NCBI GenBank assembly: GCA_965203615.1
Contig: OZ241900.1
Location: forward strand, 2,604,001 to 2,668,000
Origin: VXNE01 sp965203615
Lineage (GTDB): Bacteria; Pseudomonadota; Gammaproteobacteria; Pseudomonadales; Azotimanducaceae
Length of the DNA stretch: 64,000 nt
Direction: 5' to 3'
The notes below the pieces were generated by a model. That model saw only the letters and a list, made by a program, of their open reading frames with translations, made no database searches and was not told where the DNA came from. This document shows, one piece after another, positions 41,629 to 51,959 of this stretch; position 1 is the first letter of the stretch; every line of letters begins with the position of its first letter. The translations under genes and the position numbers were made by a program.

Positions 41629-44529
41629 CTAGATATCGACTCCGAAGGAAACCTGCACTCGGCGCGAGTCGAAGTAATTGCGAGGTTGTCCGAACGTCGC
41701 ATCGCGGGCGTACGGATTGACGTTGTAGCCGGTCTGCCGGTCTAACAGGTTGAACAGGTCGAGGCGGAGTTTCGCCTCCGCTCCCATCGGGACCCTGACG
41801 GGATGTTCGTAGCTCAGATCCAGTTGCCAATGGCTCCCGCTGCGGCGGCTGCCGGCGGGTTCCGCATGGCGGATGGTGGATGAGAAGTACGACGGCAGGC
41901 CGTAGGCTAGGGAGTCCCAGGCTTCCCAGGGCTGCCCCGACTGGTAGACGACGTACATGCCCGCGCGCGCCCTCCACGGCAGGTCGAGGTGGCCGAACGC
42001 CTTGAGGAGGTGCGGCCGGTCACCGCGCAGCACGCCGTCCTTGTTGTCCCAGAGCTGCCGGCCATAGCCGTCGGCGAGGTTGGACGAGCCGATGAAGCGA
42101 TTGGCGTCGTTGACGGCGCTGGTATTGTCCTGGTCGAAGTTGCCGGTGTGGCGGCTGCGTACGTAGGAAGCGTTCAGGTAGCCGCGCTCGCCGCGCCATT
42201 CGAGTTCCAGCGCGGCCTCCCAGTAACGCGTATATGCATCATCGAGTTCGGCGATGACATAGCTGGAACCGCCGATCTCGGCGCGTATGGCATCGAGGTC
42301 CGGCACATACGGCCCTTTCGCCGCGATGTGCGGCGGGGCGTTGTCGTAACCCCGGGACAGATTCCAGGTGTCTTCCCAGAAGTGCGATCCCTCGCGCCGC
42401 CGCAGGTGTGCCCGCAGGGTGAAGCCGCCGGGGAGCTCCCGCGTTGCGCCCACGGTCCACTCGTCGACCCGGCGGGGCGTCAGGCCGTCCTGGAATACCT
42501 TGCCCGACGATCCGGGATGCGGCTCGTGTTCAATGATGCGTCCCGCCTCGTCGAACAGCACACGCAGACTCGCCCGCGTGTTGCGGTCCCAGGATGCGGC
42601 CCGGGCGAGGGAATTCGCTTCCGGGTTGTAGCGGGCAAAGTTGGCGAACAACGTGTTCTCGCCGCCGAGGCTCCAGGTTCCGCCCAGGCGCGGCTGGATC
42701 ATGTCCTGCCAGCTAATGGTGTACATCCTGTACCTGGCGCCCGGTTCGAGGGCGAAGCCGGAATAGCCGCCCGGCGCGCTCCGAAGTCCCTGGCCGTAGA
42801 GGGCATCCTGGGATACGAGCACCCCGAGGTTGACGGAGAAGTCGCCGAAGCGAACATTGTCGTTGAGCTCCAGCGACGTCGATTCCGTGTAGGAGTTGAT
42901 CGGCGCGACGGAAGTGCCATCCGGTCTCTCGATGCTCATCTGCTGGACCGTGGCGACATAGAAGATCGGCGTGCCGTCGTCTGCCGGGTCGACGCCGCCG
43001 GGTACTTCGATCCTGCCCCAGCCGTTGGAGGTGCGCCGAAGGGTCTCTCGCGCATCGGCGCGCCGCAGGCCTGCGTGCAGGTCATGACGGAATCGGCCCC
43101 AGGTGAGTTCGTGGTCGAAGGAGAGGTCGAGACTGCGCCGGTAGAACGCCTGCTCGCCGATCTGGGGATGTGCCCCGACAGCACCGCCGCCGCGGCGGCC
43201 CGATGCATCTATGTAGCCGTAGCGCTGAATGATGGGCTCGATAGCGGCGTTGAAGGCGTCGGCGCCATCGACACGCGACGGCACGCTGAGGTGGCCCATC
43301 CGATCCAGGTTCGAAACGTCGAGGATCGCGTCGAGAGCCGGCTGCACATCGAGCAACGTGTCGGGCAGTTCGGATCCGCGTAGCGCGTAGTCCGCATAGC
43401 GGAATGTCACGGTGGAACCGAACGGTGTCAGCCAGGAGCCGTCGAAGCTTGAGACGTCCTGCTCGGCACGGCCGCCGAGAGATACCGAATCCGCCTCGAA
43501 GGGACCCACGGACACGCCCCGCTCTTCGCGTGTCGAGGTTCGGTGGCTTGCGTTGAGGAGAACGGCGTCCGTCGGTGCGTAGGTGAACTTCCCGTAGTAT
43601 TCGCGCCGCGTGTTCGCATAGTCCTTCGCCGGGCCGTAGGCGGTGGCCTTGTTGGACCTGCCTTCGTGGGGGGCGAAGAAAGAACCGTAGAAATAGAGCC
43701 GCGACGGCAGGACGGGACCGCCACCGGTCACGGTGATCCAGCGCCGGTCGGTCTCGGCGGATTCCGCACCTGACTTGCGATCCGCGACCAGGTCCTTCGG
43801 CGCGAGCGCGTACTCGACGCTGGCCTGGAACTGGTCGGTGCCGGACCTGGCGGTGGAATCCATGGTGAAGCCGCCGCTGCGATTGAAACCGACGGCGCCG
43901 ACCCCGCCGCGCTCGAATGTCACCTGGTCGATATCGTGGCTCGACGGTTCCGCGGACAGCGTGCCGAACATGGGCAGCGACACGTCGACGCCGTCGAAGC
44001 GATAGACGTTGTCTTGCCCGCTTCCACCCGCCGAAGGGCCGCGGACGGCGTCCTGCGTGTACTGCACGCCCGGTGCGAGTTTCACGAGGTCGCGATAGTC
44101 GCTTCCCGCGGGGACGCTCCGCACGGCGTCACCGTCGATCGCATTGGCAAGGGAGGCGCGGCTGCGCAACCCTATACGCTGGCCGACCACGACGACTTCC
44201 TCGACGTTGTTTGCGGGCTCGAGTTCTACATGCAGAACGGTGGTCTGGCTCAGCAGCACGTGGGTGGTCGCCGTGTGGCTGGCGCCGCCGGACAGTTCGA
44301 ACGTCACGCGGTAAACGCCGGGTATCAGTTGCGATAACGCGTAACGGCCCTCGGCATCCGTCCTGGTCGCGCGTGCGCGCGGCATGACATCGCTTTTTGC
44401 CACCACCGCGATATCCGCGGGCGTCGTCCCGCCGCGCAGGGTGACAACGCCTTCGATGTCGCCTGCCTGCTGCGCCGTGGCAAAAGGGGCGGATATCAGG
44501 ACGGACAAGAAGAAGATGGTCTTGTGCAT
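41629..44529 (-). CDS. TonB-dependent outer membrane receptor with CarboxypepD-regulatory-like domain
   Basis: The protein is 966 aa. The signal peptide covers residues 1-19 (ends F-A-T-A-Q). A carboxypeptidase-regulatory-like beta-sandwich follows at ~25-105 (G-V-V-T-L-R-G-G-T, T-D-A-E-G-R-Y-A-L). The TonB-box region (V-E-E-V-V-V-V-G-Q) and plug are at ~108-220. The rest is beta-barrel with alternating aromatic residues. This OAR-type layout imports large or rare nutrients using proton motive force. The last residue is Ile rather than the usual Phe. No partner SusD or TonB genes are adjacent. Confidence 0.93.
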   Translation of the reverse strand: MHKTIFFLSVLISAPFATAQQAGDIEGVVTLRGGTTPADIAVVAKSDVMPRARATRTDAEGRYALSQLIPGVYRVTFELSGGASHTATTHVLLSQTTVLHVELEPANNVEEVVVVGQRIGLRSRASLANAIDGDAVRSVPAGSDYRDLVKLAPGVQYTQDAVRGPSAGGSGQDNVYRFDGVDVSLPMFGTLSAEPSSHDIDQVTFERGGVGAVGFNRSGGFTMDSTARSGTDQFQASVEYALAPKDLVADRKSGAESAETDRRWITVTGGGPVLPSRLYFYGSFFAPHEGRSNKATAYGPAKDYANTRREYYGKFTYAPTDAVLLNASHRTSTREERGVSVGPFEADSVSLGGRAEQDVSSFDGSWLTPFGSTVTFRYADYALRGSELPDTLLDVQPALDAILDVSNLDRMGHLSVPSRVDGADAFNAAIEPIIQRYGYIDASGRRGGGAVGAHPQIGEQAFYRRSLDLSFDHELTWGRFRHDLHAGLRRADARETLRRTSNGWGRIEVPGGVDPADDGTPIFYVATVQQMSIERPDGTSVAPINSYTESTSLELNDNVRFGDFSVNLGVLVSQDALYGQGLRSAPGGYSGFALEPGARYRMYTISWQDMIQPRLGGTWSLGGENTLFANFARYNPEANSLARAASWDRNTRASLRVLFDEAGRIIEHEPHPGSSGKVFQDGLTPRRVDEWTVGATRELPGGFTLRAHLRRREGSHFWEDTWNLSRGYDNAPPHIAAKGPYVPDLDAIRAEIGGSSYVIAELDDAYTRYWEAALELEWRGERGYLNASYVRSRHTGNFDQDNTSAVNDANRFIGSSNLADGYGRQLWDNKDGVLRGDRPHLLKAFGHLDLPWRARAGMYVVYQSGQPWEAWDSLAYGLPSYFSSTIRHAEPAGSRRSGSHWQLDLSYEHPVRVPMGAEAKLRLDLFNLLDRQTGYNVNPYARDATFGQPRNYFDSRRVQVSFGVDI

Positions 44530-44717
44530 CGACGTTTTCGGTTGCTTGTTCAGTTCGAGACCGCCGTTTGGTTCTGGGCGAGCACTATAGTTCCACCTTG
44601 CATGACGGGCATTGGTTTTTCCAATCCGAATCGTCGCCCCTTATCGGAAACGGGACTCGCATTGACGCCCAACCGCATGACGTGCAGGGTAGGTTGCCTC
44701 GATGCCCAGGAGCCCCC

Positions 44718-45338
44718 GTGGAACTCATCCTTGTCCGCCATGGACTGCCGGAACGCGTGGAACTCGCTGCGGGCCGCGCGGATCCCGTATTGTCGGATGC
44801 CGGCCGTGAACAGGCGCGCCAGGTGGGCGTGTGGCTACGTCGCGAGACGATCGATGCCGTCTACGCGAGCCCGCTGCGCCGCGCGGTCGAAACCGCGGGG
44901 CCCCTGGCCAGGGACCTCGACCTGCGTCCGGTCATTCACGAATCGGTGGCGGAATACGACCGCGGCGCGTCCCATTACATCCCCATGGAAGAACTCAAAC
45001 GCGAGGACTACCCCGCCTGGAAGGCGTTCGTCGACGGGGGCTACGGCGAAGAAGTGGATATGGCCGAATTCGCCGTGCGCGTGTCGGACGGCATGGAAGA
45101 GATCATCCGCGCCAACGCCGGACGGCGCGTCGCGGTGTTCTGCCACGGCGGGGTCGTGAATGTCTGGACCGCGAAGGTCCTCGGCATGCCCCCGAGCCTG
45201 TTCATCGACGTGGCCTACGGCAGCATCAGCCGTTTCCTTTGTGCCTCCACGGGGGAACGCAACGTCCGGAGTTTGAACGAGACGGGGCACCTCGACCTGT
45301 CGCTTGCTGACGCGCCAAGCCCTTCGGCTGACGGCTAG
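44718..45338 (+). CDS. histidine phosphatase (phosphoglycerate mutase-like)
   Basis: The protein is 206 aa from a GTG at 44718 with AGGAG five bases ahead; the open frame upstream is not needed. L-V-R-H-G holds the phospho-accepting His, A-S-P-L-R-R-A-V-E-T carries the second phosphate-binding Arg, and F-C-H-G-G-V holds the second catalytic His. The family includes phosphoglycerate mutases, alpha-ribazole phosphatases and general phosphatases; the substrate is not determined. Confidence 0.92.
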   Translation: MELILVRHGLPERVELAAGRADPVLSDAGREQARQVGVWLRRETIDAVYASPLRRAVETAGPLARDLDLRPVIHESVAEYDRGASHYIPMEELKREDYPAWKAFVDGGYGEEVDMAEFAVRVSDGMEEIIRANAGRRVAVFCHGGVVNVWTAKVLGMPPSLFIDVAYGSISRFLCASTGERNVRSLNETGHLDLSLADAPSPSADG

Positions 45339-45406
45339 GGGGTTAGTGCCAGCGCCCACCGCCTCGCTGCTTGGTATTCTTCAATGGTGATCGGCTCGGA
45401 GTGAGA

Positions 45407-46441
45407 ATGGTATCCATCTATCGGCCTGCGTGGGACAACCTGGAAGGATTGCTCGGTGCGGCGACAGACCGAGTTCTCGTCTGCTCGCCTTACATTACCA
45501 GGCGTGGCATCGATTTCCTCTTCCAAGCTCTTCCTGGCCACGTTGGGCTAAAGTTGATCACCAGATTGTCTCCCTCGGACTGGGCATGTGGGGTATCCGA
45601 CCCTGAAGCGATCATGACCCTGCTTGAGGTCTGGGACGGAGATGGCAATCCAACTAGCCTCCAGGTCGTGCAACGGCTTCACGCAAAAGTCTATTCTGCC
45701 GACGAGTCTCAAGTGATTGTTGGATCATCGAACCTCTCTGACGGTGGCTTCGATCACAACATTGAACTTGTTGTTGAGCTTTCGGGTGACGCGGGACGTG
45801 ACGCCGTGCAGGCGCTGAACGCAGCATGCTCACCTCACTTGAGGAATATTTCCATCGGCCAGTTACGTGGGTGGATTGAACGCTCGCGAGACACAGTCGC
45901 CACGGCGAGCAAAGCCGCCGACCAAGAGCCAGATGCGCTCTCAGACGTCCAGGCTGATCTAGACAAGATGCTGAAGTTCGGGACTGCTTCGTCGCTGCCC
46001 GGATTGGTTGCCATTTCAGACCTCGATACTTTCGTTTCTTGGCTGAATGCGAATCGGAACCTTCCTGGGGCCCAGGTGATTCTGGACCGACACTACAACT
46101 CCCACGGTCAAAACCTAACGGGACATGTCAAGCAATGCTTCTTTGGTTCTTTTCGATTCCTCCGAGAGCATCCCCATATGGTCGATCCGACATCCAACGC
46201 CCTCGCTGGGCTTTCAGTCGATGAAGTGTACCAAGTGACCTACCCTGGCCTTCAGGAAGGGTGGGCGGACCATCTTGACGCCCACGCGTTGGACCAAAGT
46301 GACTCGTACAGCTACCCGACCCTCCGGGGCATCCTGCCACCATCATTCGGCGGGACCCTGTTGGGTGGTGGCGGTGGCATCAGTACACTCAAGCGAATGT
46401 TGCCCTTGGTAGCAAGGTGCATCAGCGTGGACGCCGTATGA
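45407..46441 (+). CDS. PLD-like (HKD) protein, first gene of the type III R-M operon
   Basis: The protein is 344 aa from the ATG at 45407 with CGGAG upstream. A single phospholipase-D-superfamily motif is present: H92-x-K94 in L-H-A-K-V-Y, then G-S-S-N-L-S. This is the pattern of PLD-type nucleases that work as dimers. The remaining ~220 residues are unrecognised and end in a Gly-rich stretch (L-L-G-G-G-G-G). It is followed after 34 bp by mod and then res on the same strand and shares their lower GC, so it was probably acquired as one cassette. Confidence 0.8.
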   Translation: MVSIYRPAWDNLEGLLGAATDRVLVCSPYITRRGIDFLFQALPGHVGLKLITRLSPSDWACGVSDPEAIMTLLEVWDGDGNPTSLQVVQRLHAKVYSADESQVIVGSSNLSDGGFDHNIELVVELSGDAGRDAVQALNAACSPHLRNISIGQLRGWIERSRDTVATASKAADQEPDALSDVQADLDKMLKFGTASSLPGLVAISDLDTFVSWLNANRNLPGAQVILDRHYNSHGQNLTGHVKQCFFGSFRFLREHPHMVDPTSNALAGLSVDEVYQVTYPGLQEGWADHLDAHALDQSDSYSYPTLRGILPPSFGGTLLGGGGGISTLKRMLPLVARCISVDAV

Positions 46442-46475
46442 GCTCTTCCCCAACGCATCATCGAGGAGGTTTGCA

Positions 46476-48389
46476 TTGAAGAAACTAGCTGCGGACGACC
46501 CCGAAACCCGTTCTGTCGACTTCGTATCCCGAAACGTCGAGCGCCTCACGTCCATCTTCCCAGAACTCGTCACGGAAGGCCCTCAGGGGCGTTCAGTGAA
46601 TGTTGACGTACTCAAGGCGCTTGTCGGGGACCGCATGCTATCCGACGCCGACGAGAAATTCGGTCTCACGTGGCATGGGAAGCGTCGCGCCCGCCATCTT
46701 TCGTTGGCAACTTCCACGGGCACGCTACGCCCATGTCCAGAGGAGAGCGTGGACTGGGACAGCACCCAGAATCTACTCATCGCCGGGGACAACCTCGAGG
46801 TCTTGAAGCTTCTGGAGAAAAGCTTCGCTGGCGGGGTCAAGGCGATCTACATTGATCCGCCCTACAACACGGGTCGGAACTTGATTTATCCGAACGATTA
46901 CCGCGATGGCTTACGTACGTATATGGAGGTTACTGGGCAGAGCAAGAGTGGAGCAAAACTGACCAGCAACCCCGCTACAGGTGGTCGCTTTCATACGAAC
47001 TGGTTATCGATGATCTATCCCCGCCTTAGACTTGCGAGAGACCTCCTCTCTCCTGACGGAGTACTGGTCTGCACGATTGACGACAATGAGGTCAGTCAGC
47101 TCGGTGTCCTGCTACGCGAGGTCTTCGAAGAAGGCAGCTACGATCATGTTTGCGTCCCGATCGTTCACAACCCTCGAGGCGTCCAGGGCAAGAACTTCTC
47201 GTACGTGCACGAGTATGCGTATTTCGTCCATCCTTCCGGACAGAAAGCGATTTCTGATCGGAAGATAGACACAACCGAGGTCGAGTGGTCCCAGTTTCGC
47301 AATTGGGGTGGAGAGTCAAGGCGCACCGACGCAAAGAATTGCTTCTACGCGGTCAAAGTACGAGACGGTAAGATCATTGGATTTGGCGACGTTTGCCCGG
47401 ATGACTTCCATCCGAATCAGACCGACGTCGTCAATGGAGTCGCACTTGTCTATCCGATTGACCGGTCGGGAGTAGAGCGTAAGTGGCGCTACGCTCGCCA
47501 ATCGGTGGGGACGATCCTAGACATGCTCCGGGCAAGAAAAACTAGGCACGGATACGAGATAGAGATCGGGAAGACGTTTGGTCTTTACAAGACGGTGTGG
47601 AATGACAGGCGCTACGATGCGAACGACTATGGCACGGGATTGGTCAACGAACTGGTTCCTGGCTCTCCCTTCACCTTTCCGAAGAGCTTGTGGGCGGTCT
47701 ACGATTGTCTGGTGGCGACAACCGGCGACGACCCAGACGCGGTTGTCCTGGACTTCTTCGCGGGTAGTGGAACGACGGCGCATGCCGTTATGGAACTTAA
47801 CAGGAATCTCGGTGGCCAAAGGAGGTTCGTGCTAGTACAACTACCAGAGCCCGTGCCCGATAACGAGACGTTTCAGACGATCTTCGAAGTAACCAAGGCA
47901 AGGGTCCGGGTGGCAGCGCAACGAATCAAGCAAGAGCTATCGAGACCTGACCTAGATCTCGGCTTCCGCGTCTTCAAACTCGATTCGAGCAACATCCGTG
48001 CTTGGGAACCCGACCCCCACGACCTTGAACGGACACTCTTGGATGCAGTGGAACACTTGAAGCCCGACCGGACCGAAGCCGACGTGATATACGAACTGCT
48101 GCTAAAACACGGCTTCGACCTGTGTACGACCGTAGAAACGCGCACGACCGCCGGCATGAATCTCCACTCCGTCGGCGGAGGCGTGCTGATGGCTTGCCTT
48201 GCAAGTCGAATCGAACGCGATGACGTCGAACCATTGGCGAGGAGTTTAATCGACTGGCACAAAGAACTCGCTCCTCCGGATGAGACCACTTGCGTCTTTC
48301 GCGATAGTGCGTTCATCGACGATGTGGCTAAGACGAACATGGTGGCCATCCTAGAGCAGCACGCCATCGCTAAGGTGCGAAGCCTTTGA
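46476..48389 (+). CDS. mod: type III restriction-modification DNA methyltransferase subunit Mod
   Basis: The protein is 637 aa from a TTG at 46476, placed 8 nt after a strong GAGGAGG. Motif IV D-P-P-Y-N-T-G (127-133) precedes motif I D-F-F-A-G-S-G-T-T (~427), the beta-class order used by type III Mod. The region between (about 180-400) is the target recognition domain. It methylates adenine N6 at an asymmetric site and directs Res. GC is clearly below the chromosome average. Confidence 0.95.
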   Translation: MKKLAADDPETRSVDFVSRNVERLTSIFPELVTEGPQGRSVNVDVLKALVGDRMLSDADEKFGLTWHGKRRARHLSLATSTGTLRPCPEESVDWDSTQNLLIAGDNLEVLKLLEKSFAGGVKAIYIDPPYNTGRNLIYPNDYRDGLRTYMEVTGQSKSGAKLTSNPATGGRFHTNWLSMIYPRLRLARDLLSPDGVLVCTIDDNEVSQLGVLLREVFEEGSYDHVCVPIVHNPRGVQGKNFSYVHEYAYFVHPSGQKAISDRKIDTTEVEWSQFRNWGGESRRTDAKNCFYAVKVRDGKIIGFGDVCPDDFHPNQTDVVNGVALVYPIDRSGVERKWRYARQSVGTILDMLRARKTRHGYEIEIGKTFGLYKTVWNDRRYDANDYGTGLVNELVPGSPFTFPKSLWAVYDCLVATTGDDPDAVVLDFFAGSGTTAHAVMELNRNLGGQRRFVLVQLPEPVPDNETFQTIFEVTKARVRVAAQRIKQELSRPDLDLGFRVFKLDSSNIRAWEPDPHDLERTLLDAVEHLKPDRTEADVIYELLLKHGFDLCTTVETRTTAGMNLHSVGGGVLMACLASRIERDDVEPLARSLIDWHKELAPPDETTCVFRDSAFIDDVAKTNMVAILEQHAIAKVRSL

Positions 48390-48402
48390 AGGTGATTCGG
48401 CG

Positions 48403-51378
48403 ATGAGGCTTTGCTTTGAATCCGACCTTGACTACCAGCTCCAAGCCATCGATGCGGTCTGCGACTTGTTCCGTGGCCAGGAAGTCTGCCGTACGGAGTT
48501 CACGATCACCCCCGCGCCAGCCGATGGACAGGCGCAACTAGGCTTAACCCAGAACGACCTGGGGATTGGGAATCACCTTACACTTGTCCACGAGGAAGTT
48601 CTTGCGAACCTGAACTCGATACAGATCCGCAACGGCGTTGAGCCTTCGGAGGTTCTCGAATCCGGGGATTTCACCGTGGAGATGGAGACGGGAACCGGCA
48701 AGACGTATGTGTACCTACGTACAATACTTGAGCTAAACAAGCGTTACGGATTCACCAAGTTCGTCGTTGTCGTCCCTTCTATTGCCATCAAAGAAGGCGT
48801 GTACAAGACGCTTCAGATCACTGAGGAGCACTTCAGGAGCCTATACGCTGGCGTCCCCTTGGACTACTTCCTTTACGACTCGACTAAGCTTGGTCAGGTC
48901 CGAAACTTCGCCACGAGTGCCCGAGTCCAGATCATGTTGGTGACAGTGGGCGCCATCAATAAGAGAGACGTCAACAACCTATACAGGGACAGTGAGAAGA
49001 CTGGAGGCGAGAAGCCCATCGACCTAATTCGCGCCACCCATCCGATCATCATCGTGGATGAGCCGCAAAGCGTGGACGGGGGTCTCCGAGGCCGGGGCAA
49101 GGAAGCACTAGACGCCATGGACCCGCTCTGCACGCTTCGCTATTCGGCAACTCATGCGGACAAACACCACATGCTGTACCGGTTGGACGCCGTCGATGCC
49201 TACGAGCGGGGATTGGTGAAGCAGATCGAGGTCGCGTCGGCTACGGTGGAAAACGCTCAAAACACACCCTATGTGCGGCTCGTGTCTGTGTCCACCAAGC
49301 GAGGCGCTGTCTCCGCAAGAGTTGAACTTAGTGTGGAGACTGGAACCGGCGCGCGACGTCAACAGGTCACGGTGCAAGAAGGTGACGACTTGGCGCAGAG
49401 GACCAAGCGTTCGGTCTATGAGGACTACAGGATTGGGGAGATCCGCACCGCTAGGAGTGACGAGTTCATGGAATTGCGCACACCGAATGGGGAGCAGTTC
49501 CTTCGGTTGGGGCAGGCTTGGGGCGATGTAGATGCCGCCGCTGCGCAACGCGAGATGATACGCCGCACGATCCGGGAACACCTGGACAAGGAAAAGCGCC
49601 TGCGACCGCAGGGGATCAAGGTGCTTTCCCTCTTTTTTGTCGATGAGGTAGCTAAGTACCGGTACTACGATGAGCAAGGAGTCCCATTGAAGGGACCCTA
49701 TGCGCGCATGTTCGAGGAGGAATACCGAAGGCTAACCCGGCACCCTGACTACCAGGGTCACACCGCTGATTTGGACCTCTCTGGCGCGGCCGAAGACGTC
49801 CACGATGGCTACTTTTCCGTAGATAGACGATCAAGGCGCGTTATAAATACGGAGGAAAGCAATCAGGCTGGCCGGGCGGCAGCCGAACACACGTACAACC
49901 TCATAATGCGGGACAAGGAAAAGCTCCTCTCCTTCGAGACCCCGCTCAAGTTCATATTCTCCCACTCAGCACTGCGCGAAGGCTGGGACAACCCCAATGT
50001 CTTCCAAATCTGCACACTACGTGAGATCCAGACCGAGCGGGGGCGTCGTCAGACTATCGGCCGCGGGCTCCGCCTTTGCGTCGATCAGGAAGGGCGTCGC
50101 CTGCGTGGAGTCGAGGTCAATACTCTAACTGTGGTGGCAACTGAGAGCTACGAACAGTTCGCGGAGAATCTCCAGTTGGAGATCGAGGAAGAGACTGGCA
50201 TCCTTTTTGGCATCGTCGAGCCTCATCAGTTTGCGGCTATCCCAGTCACCGGTGAAGATGGCACCGTGTCGCCACTCGGAATCGCTGGGTCGAGTGCGCT
50301 CTGGGACCACTTGGCTGCCGAGGGCTACATCGACACCCAAGGAATTGTTCAGGATGCCCTGCGAGCCGCTTTAGAGGCTGCCAACCTTGAGCTCCCGGAG
50401 GAGATGATGCCGCAGGCAAGTCAGATCATCCAGATACTGCGCAAGCTCGCTGGTCGCCTGAATGTCAAGAACGCCGACGAACGGCGTCAAGTTCAGCTTT
50501 GCAAAGAGGTCTATCTCAGCGAGGATTTCAAGACGCTCTGGGACCGCATCAAACACAAGACTACGTATCGGGTGCATTTCGACAACCAAAGGTTAGTCGA
50601 TCTTTGCATTGAGGCTCTTCGCGACGGACCGGCGATTCCCAGGACCCGCATTCAATGGCGCAAAGCCGACTTGGCAATCGGTAGGGCTGGGGTGGAAGCG
50701 GCTGAGCGTGAAGGCGCACAGTCCGTCGTTATAGATGAGATGGACGTAGAACTACCTGACCTGCTGACCGAGCTTCAGGACCGCACGCAGCTCACACGCC
50801 GTACGATCTATCGCATCCTTAAAGGGAGCGGCCGCCTAGACGATTTCAGGCGCAATCCTCAGGCCTTCATCGAGTTGGCTGCCGAGGCGATCAACCGGCG
50901 GAAGCGGCTGGCCATCGTCGATGGCATCCAATATAGGCTTCTCGGCGACGACCATTACTACGCGCAGGAACTATTTGAAGAGCAGCGGTTAACTGGCTAT
51001 CTCAAGAACATGCTCGCCAAGTCTGCGAAGTCCGTCTACCAGCAAGTGGTCTACGACTCAAGCATTGAAGAGGCATTTGTCGATGATTTGGAGAAGTTCG
51101 AGGCTGTCAAGCTCTATGCCAAGCTCCCAAGATGGTTCAGGGTACCCACACCGCTCGGACCCTATAATCCGGACTGGGCAGTGCTGGTGGAACAAGACGG
51201 TTCCGAGCGCCTCTATTTCGTCGTCGAGACCAAGAGCAGCCTCTTTTCCGAGGATCTCCGGAATACAGAGAGCGCAAAAATAGTGTGCGGTAAGGCACAC
51301 TTCAGAGCACTTGAGGTGCGCGAGGCACAACCCAAGTATATAGTTGCGACGTCGGTCGAAGACATGCTGGAATCCTAG
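48403..51378 (+). CDS. res: type III restriction endonuclease subunit Res
   Basis: The protein is 991 aa from the ATG at 48403, with AAGGTGA upstream and 13 bp after mod. It is a superfamily 2 translocase with Walker A M-E-T-G-T-G-K-T (~94-101) and a DEAD-box variant I-I-V-D-E-P-Q (~217). Helicase motifs R-E-G-W-D-N-P-N-V (~525) and Q-T-I-G-R-G-L-R-L (~550) follow. At the C-terminus P-D-W-A (~923) and E-T-K-S (~941) form a PD-(D/E)xK nuclease site. It cuts after meeting a second, inverted site. All motifs are intact. Confidence 0.96.
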   Translation: MRLCFESDLDYQLQAIDAVCDLFRGQEVCRTEFTITPAPADGQAQLGLTQNDLGIGNHLTLVHEEVLANLNSIQIRNGVEPSEVLESGDFTVEMETGTGKTYVYLRTILELNKRYGFTKFVVVVPSIAIKEGVYKTLQITEEHFRSLYAGVPLDYFLYDSTKLGQVRNFATSARVQIMLVTVGAINKRDVNNLYRDSEKTGGEKPIDLIRATHPIIIVDEPQSVDGGLRGRGKEALDAMDPLCTLRYSATHADKHHMLYRLDAVDAYERGLVKQIEVASATVENAQNTPYVRLVSVSTKRGAVSARVELSVETGTGARRQQVTVQEGDDLAQRTKRSVYEDYRIGEIRTARSDEFMELRTPNGEQFLRLGQAWGDVDAAAAQREMIRRTIREHLDKEKRLRPQGIKVLSLFFVDEVAKYRYYDEQGVPLKGPYARMFEEEYRRLTRHPDYQGHTADLDLSGAAEDVHDGYFSVDRRSRRVINTEESNQAGRAAAEHTYNLIMRDKEKLLSFETPLKFIFSHSALREGWDNPNVFQICTLREIQTERGRRQTIGRGLRLCVDQEGRRLRGVEVNTLTVVATESYEQFAENLQLEIEEETGILFGIVEPHQFAAIPVTGEDGTVSPLGIAGSSALWDHLAAEGYIDTQGIVQDALRAALEAANLELPEEMMPQASQIIQILRKLAGRLNVKNADERRQVQLCKEVYLSEDFKTLWDRIKHKTTYRVHFDNQRLVDLCIEALRDGPAIPRTRIQWRKADLAIGRAGVEAAEREGAQSVVIDEMDVELPDLLTELQDRTQLTRRTIYRILKGSGRLDDFRRNPQAFIELAAEAINRRKRLAIVDGIQYRLLGDDHYYAQELFEEQRLTGYLKNMLAKSAKSVYQQVVYDSSIEEAFVDDLEKFEAVKLYAKLPRWFRVPTPLGPYNPDWAVLVEQDGSERLYFVVETKSSLFSEDLRNTESAKIVCGKAHFRALEVREAQPKYIVATSVEDMLES

Positions 51379-51411
51379 CTGGTGCTCGTCCACAAAGACC
51401 CCGATTTGAGG

Positions 51412-51610
51412 CTACGGGAGGGACGTAGTTCCGGTCAGGTCGTAGTCGTGCCCGCGCAGGACGCCGCCGCCGATCCGCAGCAGCTTCAGGCGCAGGGCGC
51501 CCAGGGCCGTGCCGCGAAGAGCCGTGCGGCGGATCGTCTCCAGCAGCGTGTAGGCCAGGCGCCATAGTCCCCGCCGTGTCCAGCGCTCCAGGCCGAAGCA
51601 GCGTTTCAGA
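51412..51610 (-). pseudogene. transposase C-terminal remnant (IS1380-like)
   Basis: The minus-strand frame here contains L-A-Y-T-L-L-E-T-I-R-R-T-A-L-R-G-T-A and L-R-L-K-L-L-R-I-G-G, which resemble the C-terminal end of IS1380-family transposases. The rest of the transposase is missing; upstream sequence in any frame does not continue it. It begins ~30 bp after the res stop, so the R-M cassette is bordered by mobile DNA on this side. Confidence 0.55.
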
Positions 51611-51649
51611 TACGAAATGCAGGGGTGGGGCGCTTGAGTTGAAGACATA

Positions 51650-51951
51650 ACCCCGAGTAAGCGTTACGTCTTTTACCTTCAGGCGACCGTTCTCCACGCG
51701 AGTTACTCGATGGCATCACGCGCGCTATGGCCCTAGCTAGGGCTCGCGTAATACTGCTGCGATCAGGAGTGGGTTGTCGGGTTACTCGACGCAGCGGCTA
51801 CGAAGCCGAATCAGCCTAAGGAGTATCGGCGAAAGGGGAGCTTAGGCCTTAACATTTGGACCACCGCATTGTCGCGGCGAATCAACGGGTTTACCAGCAC
51901 CTGTTCATGCGTTCAGTTTTGCGCAAAAAATGGTCTGTGATCCCCGAACTA
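51650..51951. other. non-coding stretch between transposase remnant and IS630
   Basis: No convincing gene is present on either strand. The only structure I see is the perfect palindrome GCCCTAGCTAGGGC near 51730. It may be leftover end sequence of the decayed transposon. Confidence 0.5.
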
Positions 51952-51959
51952 GTGTCTCG

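Noticed and set aside
41989..43383. 464-aa plus-strand frame opposite the TonB receptor
   Set aside because: It is an antisense shadow with no recognisable motif. The receptor reading covers the whole stretch.
51725..51745. GCCCTAGCTAGGGC palindrome as a transposon end or resolution site
   Set aside because: It is a single occurrence with no partner copy at the other side of the R-M region.
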